From Cellvibrio sp. (GTDB lineage Bacteria > Pseudomonadota > Gammaproteobacteria > Pseudomonadales > Cellvibrionaceae), in assembly GCA_021323495.1 (NCBI GenBank), contig JAJQJO010000065.1, forward strand, positions 1 through 12,191: a stretch of DNA of 12,191 bases, read 5' to 3'. The translations under genes were made by a program, and so were the position numbers. Shown here piece by piece: positions 1 to 6,693 of the stretch (position 1 is its first letter; every line of letters begins with the position of its first letter). The notes below the pieces were generated by a model. It did not search any database. It was not told the DNA's origin and saw nothing but the letters and a program-made list of their open reading frames with translations.

Positions 1-160
1 ATACCCCAGGAATCCAGACAGTGTTAATGCCTGGCTGATCCTGGCAACAAGCTACATTTCAACGTAAGTCGGGTCAATTTTGCGTTTGTATTGATGTTGC
101 ATGCAGCGAAATTACGAAGAGCCTGGATCAGGTATTCCAGAGCATTATTTTCCTGCGCAT

Positions 161-185
161 AAAAAAGCGGCCGAAGCCGCTTTTT
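161..185 (-). terminator. Bidirectional intrinsic terminator closing the protease operon
   Basis: Seen: a GCGGC/GCCGC stem (167-171 and 176-180) flanked by six A on the left and five T on the right. On the minus strand the loop reads TTCG closed by a C-G pair, the very stable tetraloop, followed by six T. It lies 30 bp past the protease stop codon, so it most likely ends that transcript. The A/T flanks would let it act in the other direction too, on whatever lies to the left of the window. Confidence 0.9.
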
Positions 186-215
186 ATTATTTACCCGAAT
201 ACCCAAACCCGCGAA

Positions 216-3200
216 TTACAACCCGGGCGTTTGCACTTGTACAACCGTCGTTGCTTGCCTTAGCCCGGTAAGGTCCTTAAAGGCAATGGCTCCCAGGTAA
301 CGACCGCCCGGTTGCAATCCGCTCCAGGATAAACCGACCGTCGCTGTTCCCCCCACATATACCTGGCTGGGCAACATCACCGTAAATTTGCCGGTGGCAA
401 TGCTGGATGGATTAACGATCCAACTGGATAATTTATGGCTCATAACAGCTCCCCCCTGGTAGGCAACAACACAGGCTTTATATTCCCCTGCTGCCGGGTT
501 CAGCAACTGCACCTCTTCGGAAGAACCGGCGTTGCCCGAGTAGATAAAATTGCCATCGGGCGCAAGTACACCCAGGTCATTATCATCGTTCGCATTACTG
601 ACATCTTCATTGCGTAAAACAAAGCGTGCGACAAGGGTACCCGCAGGAACATTGAACTTATGTATTTTTACCGAGGGTGTATCCACTCCAGCAGTACACA
701 CCGTTTTCAGGGCGGCAGAATTAAGCTGATTAGGTTGAAGGCTCGCGGGATCCGACAAGGTTACATTGACGAGGCCCGCTTTATCGGCAGTCATCCGGCC
801 TGCAAAGTTGGTATTCACCGTGATCAACCGCGTCCCTGAAACAGTATTTCCTGAGATTAAAGCTGGAGATGTCACCGCTTTACCGACGCGGAGGTTAATC
901 GGGCTCTTGACCTTATGCGAGCCATCACTCCAGGTCAAGGAGCCATAACTCCAGACCATTTCCGGCGCCGACACCTTACTCACTTTCAGTGTGAATGACC
1001 TGGTTTCACCTGCTGCCAGAGTTAATATTGACGGAGCCACCACTACATTGAACCCCTCGGGTACCACCAGTTCAGGCGTGTAAGTGGACAGATAACCACT
1101 TACGTTGGTCACTCTGCGCGTTACCGTAACAACTCCGGTGACTGCACCCACCGTGATGCTCGGTAAATTCAGGTTGTAGGTTTCATCCAAAGTACCGATC
1201 GCCGGATCAGCGCAAATAGCCGGATCTGCCAATGATGCTTTACTGACCTTACATAAATAGCGAATCCAGTCCAGCGCGCTCGCGTCATAGACCAGGCCGG
1301 GGTCAGTCGCTTTGTCAGGAGCAATGTGCCCTGCACCTTGCGCCCAAGGCAAAAGGCCATTTTGCAAACCGGCCAAGCCATCATCCAACGTAGAAAATGC
1401 CGTCGTCATTAACGCCGATTTAATGGCTGCAGGAGACCAGTCAGGATGCGCCTGTTTCAATAATGCAGCCACCCCGGCAACATGCGGGCTCGCCATGGAA
1501 GTGCCCTGGTAAGACGCAAACTCCGCCGGTGGCACCAGGCTGCCATCCACCAGCGCGGCATGTTGCGCGGGTGTCAAATCTGCAGTCACCCCGGCGATCA
1601 CATCTACACCAGGCGCGGTGAGATCCGGCTTCAATAAATTGCTATCCCCCTGGTTAGGTCCGCGCGAACTGAAATCCGCGATAACAGGAGCTGGTTTGAC
1701 CGCCCGGTAAAAAACACCAATCTGCGCGGTGCCAGAACCTTGCATAGCGGCAGCATAGGCTTTGATAGCTGCTCCATCGGCAGCCGTAACATGCACAGTC
1801 GGTACCGAGTGCTGTTCGGCAACCAAGCCTGCACCCGTATCTACCAGAATCATACCCACGCCGCCTGCGGCCAGCACCGCCGCACTTTTTTCCACCCGCG
1901 CATTGGTGCCACGAGTACAAATCACAATTTTACCCGCCACCTTGGCAGGATCCAACGCGGGCAAGCCATTGCTATTCAGGAAGCATAAATTCGCGTTTGA
2001 CGTAGTCGCGCTAGCGCTTTTGGCGTCCGAAGATAAAATCAGGGGGGCACTTACGGGTGATGCATTAAAAGAAGCACCCGAATACCGGGTGCCGTCACCC
2101 AGGGTTACGTCAGCTTTCAGGCTTCGATCATGAGTGGAGGCAGCCACCGTGGTTAGCCATGGACTGACATGCGCAACGGTATTGGCAGGCCCGGAATTTC
2201 CTGCCGATGCCGCCACAAAAACGCCCGCCATTGATGCCTGCAAAAATGCTTGTTCGACAGGATCATTTACCGAAGTCTGGCTGCCGCTAATGGAGTAATT
2301 GATAACATTCACCCCATCCTGGATGGCCTTTTCAATCGCAGAAACAGAGTCACTGGTCCAACATGAATTATTACTGCCAGTGCCGTCATCAGCCTCCGGG
2401 TCAACATAGGTCCAACACACCTTATACATCGATAAACGTGCCCTGGGCGCCATACCCGAGGCACCGCCAAATTGTGTACCACCAATAGTCACTGGATTGT
2501 TTTCATTGCCGCCCGCTGTTGACGCAACATGAGTGCCGTGGCCACCCTGCCCGGTAGTGCCACCCAATGAATCACGCGGCGAATCAGCAAAGTCAGTCCA
2601 GTGCACGGTTTCACCCGTGGCTTTGAAGCCCGCATTAAAGAACTGCGCACCAATCAGTTTGTTATTGCAATGTTTGGCAGCGCTAAAACCTGGCGCATTT
2701 ACGCAGCTGCCACTCCACGCAGAAGGTGCGCTGTAAACGAGAGTCCCGGCTGGATTATGCGTAGGTTTATTGGCGATAACCCGGTCGGCAAAGGCCGGGT
2801 TCTCTGGCCAAATACCGCCATCGATTATCCCGATGACTACATTTTCACCTTTGTTTAGCCCGGCAGGGACCAATTGTGACCAAAGCCCTCCAGGTGCTGA
2901 CAGTCCCAAAAATTCGGAGGTACTAATGGTGTCCAGATGACGCACTTCATCCACCTGAATATCTTTTACCAATTTGCTGGCCTTGAGGGTAGCTACCTCT
3001 GTATCGGTCAAGCTGGCCGCGAATCCATTCAACACTGTATTGTACGTTGCCACCACAGGCGCACCGGCAACTAAATTCAGCACATCTTGCCGCTGGTTTT
3101 TGAGGTGATTGATATACACCTGCACATTCAGGGATTGAAAATTAAATCGCTTTCCCGGTACGGGTTTGGTAGCAGCCAAGCCGTGGATATTACCGCTATA

Positions 3201-3320
3201 GCTAGCGGCAGGTTCGTCGGCAAGAGTCACAATGTATGTGCGGCGCTCTTCGGCCATTGCGTGAAAAGCCCATGCCTGTAAGAGTGAAAATAGAATTAAC
3301 GATCTGATATGTAGCTTCAT
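216..3320 (-). CDS. Secreted S8 subtilisin-like serine protease with I9 propeptide and PA insert
   Basis: This is an exported endopeptidase of family S8 (subtilase), 1034 residues. Seen in order: a signal peptide (1-23, cleavage after AMA); an I9-type inhibitor propeptide (about 28-128); and a catalytic domain with Asp167 (GIIDGG), His261 (GGHGTHVA), oxyanion Asn375 (SAGNSGP) and Ser608 (GTSMASPHVAG). A protease-associated insert (about 425-535) lies between Asn and Ser. A subtilase fibronectin-III-like region follows (about 715-812), then a beta-rich C-terminal region (about 830-1030) resembling a pre-peptidase-like module. This layout is the cucumisin-like one, and all catalytic residues are present, so it should be active. 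The ATG at 3320 has AAGGA 8 nt upstream. It follows the PEP-CTERM gene after 48 bp with no terminator between, so co-transcription is likely. There is no PEP-CTERM tail or membrane anchor, so it is probably released. The substrate is unknown. Confidence 0.95.
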   Translation of the reverse strand: MKLHIRSLILFSLLQAWAFHAMAEERRTYIVTLADEPAASYSGNIHGLAATKPVPGKRFNFQSLNVQVYINHLKNQRQDVLNLVAGAPVVATYNTVLNGFAASLTDTEVATLKASKLVKDIQVDEVRHLDTISTSEFLGLSAPGGLWSQLVPAGLNKGENVVIGIIDGGIWPENPAFADRVIANKPTHNPAGTLVYSAPSAWSGSCVNAPGFSAAKHCNNKLIGAQFFNAGFKATGETVHWTDFADSPRDSLGGTTGQGGHGTHVASTAGGNENNPVTIGGTQFGGASGMAPRARLSMYKVCWTYVDPEADDGTGSNNSCWTSDSVSAIEKAIQDGVNVINYSISGSQTSVNDPVEQAFLQASMAGVFVAASAGNSGPANTVAHVSPWLTTVAASTHDRSLKADVTLGDGTRYSGASFNASPVSAPLILSSDAKSASATTSNANLCFLNSNGLPALDPAKVAGKIVICTRGTNARVEKSAAVLAAGGVGMILVDTGAGLVAEQHSVPTVHVTAADGAAIKAYAAAMQGSGTAQIGVFYRAVKPAPVIADFSSRGPNQGDSNLLKPDLTAPGVDVIAGVTADLTPAQHAALVDGSLVPPAEFASYQGTSMASPHVAGVAALLKQAHPDWSPAAIKSALMTTAFSTLDDGLAGLQNGLLPWAQGAGHIAPDKATDPGLVYDASALDWIRYLCKVSKASLADPAICADPAIGTLDETYNLNLPSITVGAVTGVVTVTRRVTNVSGYLSTYTPELVVPEGFNVVVAPSILTLAAGETRSFTLKVSKVSAPEMVWSYGSLTWSDGSHKVKSPINLRVGKAVTSPALISGNTVSGTRLITVNTNFAGRMTADKAGLVNVTLSDPASLQPNQLNSAALKTVCTAGVDTPSVKIHKFNVPAGTLVARFVLRNEDVSNANDDNDLGVLAPDGNFIYSGNAGSSEEVQLLNPAAGEYKACVVAYQGGAVMSHKLSSWIVNPSSIATGKFTVMLPSQVYVGGTATVGLSWSGLQPGGRYLGAIAFKDLTGLRQATTVVQVQTPGL

Positions 3321-3368
3321 ATTGAAAGTCCTTATCTGAAAGAAATGATTAACGCGAGAGCCTGATAA

Positions 3369-4112
3369 TTACCCCACAAATCCAGGGGCGCGACGACGCA
3401 GGAACATACCGACGATCCCGACACCTAATAGAAATAACGTCGATGATTCTGGTACAGCAGTAACATTGATATTGTCGAGCGCGAATTGTCCTTTATCCGT
3501 GCCAAACGCAGTGCAATTAGTGTCGTTGTTATTACACGCGAAGCCATAAAAAAACACATAGTCAAATTGAGCCGCTGCAAAGATTGGATCTGTAATGTAA
3601 GAGTAAAAATTTAAAACGCCCCCGTCCAATCCGCTCAGATAAAAATCGTTAGCCAAGGAGCCGGAACCATCTGCCTTGTTGCCAAGAAGTCTTAAAATTA
3701 ATGACGTATCCGGAACAAGATCGCCAAACGCCGCTACAAAACTGGCATCAAAACTATTGATTGAAAATGGCTGGTTGTTTAACAAACCCAGTGCAAGATA
3801 ACCATCATTCAGCGCGGTAAAATAGTGGCTGGAATTATTGGTCGGGCAAACAATGCTGAAACAGGTATTGGCGACATCTGAACCATCCACAATCGCCCCC
3901 ACCAAATCACCAGGTAATACATCAGCTTGATTTGACGCAGTGGAGAGCCATAGCCCGGACTCATAGAACTCGTCGCCATGTCCCAGTAGTGGCAGAGTGG
4001 TAGCAAAGCCAGAGTCGGTTAAATCATCAAATGTAATTACAGTTGCCTGTGAATTCATTGCCCCTAACATTACAGCAGCAACTACCAGACCTTTCCTTAA
4101 ATGTCGCAACAT
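3369..4112 (-). CDS. PEP-CTERM sorting domain-containing exported protein
   Basis: This is a 247-residue exported protein of unknown function. Seen: an N-terminal signal peptide with basic start (MLRHLRKG), a hydrophobic core and likely cleavage after SQA at residue 23. The C-terminus has the tripartite PEP-CTERM signal: V220-P-E-S-S, a hydrophobic segment (about 225-238) and the Arg cluster RRR (239-241), then a six-residue tail. The second Pro of the motif is Ser (PES for PEP). Just before it is GQFALDNI (208-215), like the QFxxDN element found ahead of many PEP-CTERM signals. The middle is low in charge, with four Cys (84, 89, 193, 200). Known of the family: exosortase recognises this signal at the inner membrane, and such proteins often belong to extracellular matrix. 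No exosortase is in this window. The ATG at 4112 has AAGGGG 5 nt upstream. It is the first gene of a likely operon with the S8 protease. Confidence 0.9.
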   Translation of the reverse strand: MLRHLRKGLVVAAVMLGAMNSQATVITFDDLTDSGFATTLPLLGHGDEFYESGLWLSTASNQADVLPGDLVGAIVDGSDVANTCFSIVCPTNNSSHYFTALNDGYLALGLLNNQPFSINSFDASFVAAFGDLVPDTSLILRLLGNKADGSGSLANDFYLSGLDGGVLNFYSYITDPIFAAAQFDYVFFYGFACNNNDTNCTAFGTDKGQFALDNINVTAVPESSTLFLLGVGIVGMFLRRRAPGFVG

Positions 4113-4209
4113 AAATACCCCTTAAATAAAAGTGATTGAAGACACTAAAAACAACAAAAATAGAACATCTATATTTTCCTCTACAAAACCTCCTTAAATA
4201 AAATAAACG

Positions 4210-4226
4210 AGCAACAACCAAGCCAA
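4210..4226 (-). promoter_or_regulatory. Sigma-54 (RpoN) type promoter for the PEP-CTERM operon
   Basis: Read on the minus strand, TGGCTTG, four bases, then TTGCT matches the RpoN consensus TGGCACG-N4-TTGCW at 10 of 12 positions. The invariant GG and GC are at the required 12-bp offset. Transcription would start near 4199-4200, giving a leader of about 87 nt. It is known that PEP-CTERM genes in several Proteobacteria are under RpoN with the PrsK/PrsR two-component system, which makes this placement credible. No good sigma-70 promoter was found for this gene. Confidence 0.6.
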
Positions 4227-4307
4227 GCACTTACGCTTTTTGTAATCATAGGGCTGTTAAGGCTTATGCGCATTTACCAGAAACGATAACTGTAAAGCTT
4301 GCCGTCA

Positions 4308-4336
4308 TTGACAGACCAAACGGTCTGTTATCTAAT
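4308..4336 (+). promoter_or_regulatory. Sigma-70 promoter for the membrane protein/tetR unit
   Basis: Seen: a perfect -35 TTGACA (4308-4313), exactly 17 bp of spacer, and TCTAAT (4331-4336), five of six matches to the -10 consensus. The predicted start is near 4343. One operator palindrome fills the spacer and a second covers the start site, so the promoter is likely strong but repressible. Confidence 0.75.
4311..4328 (+). promoter_or_regulatory. TetR-type operator O1
   Basis: Perfect inverted repeat: ACAGACC, spacer AAAC, GGTCTGT. It lies in the spacer between the -35 and -10 of the rightward promoter, so a bound repressor would block RNA polymerase. The AGACC-N4-GGTCT core resembles operators of NemR-like TetR regulators. 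The tetR gene about 1 kb downstream is the natural candidate ligand. Confidence 0.7.
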
Positions 4337-4340
4337 AGCA

Positions 4341-4358
4341 ACCGACCAAGTGGTCTGT
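4341..4358 (+). promoter_or_regulatory. TetR-type operator O2
   Basis: This is a second copy of the palindrome, ACCGACC, AAGT, GGTCTGT, with one mismatch in the left arm. It begins exactly 30 bp after O1, about three helical turns, so two dimers would sit on the same face of the DNA. It covers the predicted transcription start. A further half site (TCAGACC) follows at 4363-4369. Confidence 0.65.
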
Positions 4359-4521
4359 TGTGTCAGACCCTGATTAATAATGGAGAAAAAGGAACTTCAA
4401 CCCCGGAATGGCCCCGGCTGATTTCAGTATTGATTCAGTTTCCAGATGCCACTCTAGCCTCAGGTATGCAGGTTTTTGCTACCTCAAGAACCCAAAGATC
4501 GCTCAAGGAGCCCACCCCCTA

Positions 4522-5265
4522 ATGAAAAACAGATTAAATTTATCGCACCCACATACGCCGCTATTGCAGAACTTTCCGACACTTGAGTTGCGCTCTCCCT
4601 ATCACTTGTCTGATTTCCAGCCGTTTTCACTGGAGCTGATGAGCTATACCAGTAAGATCCGGACATTGGCGTTAACTTTTTTTATTGTGGGCCTGCTGGC
4701 AATCAGCAGCAGCCTTAGCTTTGAAGCCTGGCAACTCGCTCCCCATGTCACTGCAGAAAATGCCCTGCTGGAACTAGCCCAGGGCGGCTTTTTATTATTG
4801 GCCGCTATGTTCCAGGGCCTCCGCGCTTTTAATAGCCACGATTCCGGCTTAAAACGCGATATCCGCCTCGGACTGGCGCTTTTTGCTTTCGCACTTTTTC
4901 TACGCGAAGTTGATATCAATAAACTGGGCGACAGGGCTACCTGGGGTGCGCTGGAAAATATCCTGCGCGCAAGCGCCTTGCTAATGATGCTTGGATTTAC
5001 CTTCCACATGTCGCGCCGCATCAAATCCTTCATTGCCAATATCAGCAAAATACTGTTGGCGCCGACGGTTGTGCTAAGCGTTCTGGCATGCGTCCTCTAT
5101 GCCTGTGGCTGGCCGTTCGACCGGGAACTGTTCAACATCGATAAAGGTTTATCCAAATGGTTTGAGGAGACCCTTGAACTTAACGCTTGCCTGTTATTTT
5201 TATGCGCAGGTATGGTGGGCAATATCAAAACAGTTGTGGTAAAAATACAGGCGCCGTCGTTTTAA
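4522..5265 (+). CDS. Uncharacterised polytopic inner-membrane protein
   Basis: I do not recognise this family. From the ATG at 4522 it is 247 residues, with about six hydrophobic segments near residues 46-66, 81-100, 113-129, 146-163, 177-196 and 218-235. Charged residues lie in or beside the membrane segments: Glu81-type acids in AENALLELAQ, the run LREVDINK (127-134), and EETLELN (215-221). Such buried acids and an Arg suggest a functional rather than a purely structural role. The start at 4522 was chosen for AAGGAG 11 nt upstream. An ATG at 4408 would add 38 residues of unlikely composition, and an ATG at 4639 would start just before the first membrane segment. It is the first gene behind a TetR-operator-covered promoter and is followed by tetR after 82 bp, so the two are probably co-regulated. 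An efflux or stress role is possible by context only. Confidence 0.75.
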   Translation: MKNRLNLSHPHTPLLQNFPTLELRSPYHLSDFQPFSLELMSYTSKIRTLALTFFIVGLLAISSSLSFEAWQLAPHVTAENALLELAQGGFLLLAAMFQGLRAFNSHDSGLKRDIRLGLALFAFALFLREVDINKLGDRATWGALENILRASALLMMLGFTFHMSRRIKSFIANISKILLAPTVVLSVLACVLYACGWPFDRELFNIDKGLSKWFEETLELNACLLFLCAGMVGNIKTVVVKIQAPSF

Positions 5266-5276
5266 CGGCGCCGTAT
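5245..5276 (+). other. Hairpin over the stop codon, between membrane protein and tetR
   Basis: Seen: GGCGCCGT (5250-5257) pairs with ACGGCGCC (5265-5272). ATAC/GTAT outside extends the stem around one bulged A, and the TAA stop is in the loop region. No T run follows, so it is not a standard terminator. It may stabilise the upstream mRNA or reduce readthrough into tetR. Confidence 0.5.
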
Positions 5277-5347
5277 CAGGCAAGTGTTTCACCGGGATGT
5301 CATGAAGTCCGATAACAATAAAGTGATTGCACACCCAAGAGATGACT

Positions 5348-5974
5348 ATGGCTACTGAACGCAATGCTGAACAAACACGCACCCGCATCCTTGAAGCCGC
5401 GCGCGAAGAAATCTTCCAAAACGGATACCAGGGCATGCGTATTGACGCCATCCTGCAAAAAACCAGGCTGGCTAAAGGCGCGCTCTATCATTACTTTCCC
5501 AATAAATTAGCCTTGGGTTATGCGGTGGTAGATGAAGTATTGATGGGACATTTCCAGTCGGTGTGGGAAGATTTTTTCCAGAAACACAATGACCCGCTTA
5601 CCACCTTGCAACAAATGTTTTTACAAAAGGCAGATTCATTTCAAAATGCCGCCTGTTTTAATGGTTGTCCTTTGAACAATTTGAACCAGGAGATGGCCGC
5701 TATTGATGAAGGTTTTCACCAACGGCTGGAAAAAGTATTTGAGGGTGCACATATGACTATTGTGCACGCACTTGAACAAGGCCAACTGGATGGTTTGGTG
5801 AGAAAGGATATAAATCCAGTAAAAATTTCAATGTTTATATTTAGTAGCTACCAAGGGATTATGGGGGCTGCCAAATGTATGCAGGCTCCGGAATTGTTAA
5901 GCGATCTATTCGGCACGCTGAATGATTACATTGATACGCTACGTGCACCGGAAAGCATCCAGAAAAAATACTAA
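5348..5974 (+). CDS. TetR/AcrR family transcriptional regulator
   Basis: This is a one-component DNA-binding repressor, 208 residues from the ATG at 5348. Seen: the N-terminal TetR domain RILEAAREEIFQNGY (13-27) followed by the helix-turn-helix, with recognition helix LAKGALYHYFPNK (41-53). The C-terminal ligand/dimer domain contains FNGCPLNNL (104-112) with Cys103 and Cys107. Start choice: AAGAG lies 7 nt before the ATG at 5348; an ATG at 5342 and a TTG at 5327 are in frame but poorly spaced. It follows the membrane protein gene and ends in a clear terminator. The paired palindromes at 4311-4358 are its most likely operators, which would give negative autoregulation. The ligand is unknown. 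The GC motif is at the position where, from memory, NemR has its redox-active Cys106, so electrophile or oxidant sensing is conceivable, but that motif is common in the family. Confidence 0.92.
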   Translation: MATERNAEQTRTRILEAAREEIFQNGYQGMRIDAILQKTRLAKGALYHYFPNKLALGYAVVDEVLMGHFQSVWEDFFQKHNDPLTTLQQMFLQKADSFQNAACFNGCPLNNLNQEMAAIDEGFHQRLEKVFEGAHMTIVHALEQGQLDGLVRKDINPVKISMFIFSSYQGIMGAAKCMQAPELLSDLFGTLNDYIDTLRAPESIQKKY

Positions 5975-5999
5975 TATTCCTGCAAGATCTTTCATGAGC

Positions 6000-6024
6000 A
6001 GGGCTTCACTCGAAGCCCTTTTTT
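6000..6024 (+). terminator. Intrinsic terminator after tetR
   Basis: Seen: GGGCTTC (6001-6007), loop ACTC, GAAGCCC (6012-6018), then six T, with an extra A-T pair at the base. It lies 26 bp past the tetR stop. The opposite strand lacks a matching T run, so it serves the rightward transcript only, though it is the only hairpin noticed near the 3' end of convergent fmdB. Confidence 0.9.
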
Positions 6025-6056
6025 ATTGCTGCACATTTCCTGATGTGACAACTGAT

Positions 6057-6425
6057 CTAATGGCTGATCATCCAGGGGCGCATTGATGGGAACATTTTAT
6101 TGCCGCCTGCGGTATACATTAAATTTGATTTGCGAATCGGTTTGTCCCCACAACCACAGCCCTTGCCATGTTTATGCTCGCGGCGCGCTTGCTGTTCCGC
6201 GCGATAGTCAGGGGTAGACAAAACCGGAGCGTGCATCGCTGTTTCGTTACGCGTATGGGCAGCACGGTTTTCTTTTTTCATAGCCAGAAATTCCGGTGCG
6301 ACCATAATGACCCGCGCACTTAATTTGGAACACTTGGGGCAAGCTATGGGCTTGCTCGAATCGTCCATCGAAGCCAATTCATAAAACAGACCGTGGTCTG
6401 CGCATTTGTAGTCGTAAACTGGCAT
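6057..6425 (-). CDS. fmdB: FmdB-type zinc ribbon protein
   Basis: This is a small protein of 122 residues in the FmdB family, encoded beside formamidase in Methylophilus-type fmd clusters, where it was proposed to act in regulation. The molecular role is not settled. Seen: the MPVYDYKC start typical of the family, with a zinc ribbon made of C8-x2-H11 and C29-x2-C32. The first knuckle is CxxH, not the usual CxxC. A charged linker (about 78-87) leads to a second metal-binding-like patch, HKHGKGCGCGD (84-94), with His84, His86, Cys90 and Cys92. The ATG at 6425 has GAGGAG 5 nt upstream. It lies 268 bp behind fmdA in the same direction with no terminator seen between, so it may share fmdA's transcript. 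Confidence 0.85.
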   Translation of the reverse strand: MPVYDYKCADHGLFYELASMDDSSKPIACPKCSKLSARVIMVAPEFLAMKKENRAAHTRNETAMHAPVLSTPDYRAEQQARREHKHGKGCGCGDKPIRKSNLMYTAGGNKMFPSMRPWMISH

Positions 6426-6541
6426 GTGAGCTCCTCAATAACAACGTTGAGATTTTCGCAGGTCTGGAGTCCGTCAATCACTTCAAGACGCGCCGTGAAT
6501 ACATACTTGTAGGCTCGGGCACGGCCGCAAGCGGGCCTGCC

Positions 6542-6555
6542 ACAGGTAAACCTGT
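6542..6555. repeat. Short inverted repeat between fmdA and fmdB
   Basis: ACAGG, spacer TAAA, CCTGT. It lies in the 268-bp fmdA-fmdB gap, 17 bp from a second palindrome. No gene was identified in this gap. It could be an operator or part of an mRNA structure; too short to decide. Confidence 0.35.
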
Positions 6556-6571
6556 TAGCGTTCAGCTGCGC

Positions 6572-6587
6572 GCAAAGCATGCTTTGC
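6572..6587. repeat. 16-bp perfect palindrome between fmdA and fmdB
   Basis: GCAAAGCATGCTTTGC is its own reverse complement, and GC-rich sequence flanks it. It is not followed by a T run on either strand, so it is not an intrinsic terminator. It could be a processing hairpin, a repeat-family member or a regulator site. Confidence 0.45.
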
Positions 6588-6693
6588 AATCGCTGGCTTC
6601 ACCCACGCCGCGCACGGTCCTCAAGTGACTGCCGGAATCCATCTCAGTAGATCCTGCTGGCATCGATAAAAACAAAAGCTATTATCTTTCCCC

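Larger units (their letters stand above)
4113..4521. other. Divergent intergenic control region
   Basis: This is the roughly 400-bp gap between the PEP-CTERM gene (leftward) and the membrane-protein gene (rightward). From left to right it holds an AT-rich leader for the PEP-CTERM mRNA with a strong but unused AAGGAGGT (4188-4195 read on minus), a sigma-54-like promoter facing left, a sigma-70-like promoter facing right, and two operator-like palindromes. The part from 4370 to 4521 could extend the membrane protein upstream to an ATG at 4408, but its translation looks unlike a protein N-terminus. Confidence 0.7.

Noticed and set aside
24..206. 60-residue open frame on minus strand behind the protease
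   Set aside because: It runs straight through the strong terminator at 161-185 and has no ribosome site or protein-like composition.
1762..2133. 123-residue plus-strand open frame
   Set aside because: It is a shadow of the S8 protease gene on the opposite strand, with no recognisable domain.
4027..4230. 67-residue minus-strand frame across the PEP-CTERM start
   Set aside because: It overlaps the signal peptide region in another frame, and its start lies upstream of the predicted transcription start.
4245..4250. TATGAT as a sigma-70 -10 box for the PEP-CTERM gene
   Set aside because: No acceptable -35 lies 16-18 bp upstream, whereas the sigma-54 match nearby is much better.
4408..4521. Upstream in-frame ATG adding 38 residues to the membrane protein
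   Set aside because: The added residues look non-coding in composition, and the ATG at 4522 has a clear AAGGAG. It is not fully excluded, since AAGGAA lies 13 nt before 4408.
4644..5048. 134-residue minus-strand open frame
   Set aside because: It is antisense to the membrane protein gene, and its Arg/Ser/Ala-rich translation is typical of a shadow frame.
6344..6589. 81-residue minus-strand frame in the fmdA-fmdB gap
   Set aside because: It overlaps the fmdB start in another frame and crosses the palindromes; no ribosome site or family resemblance.
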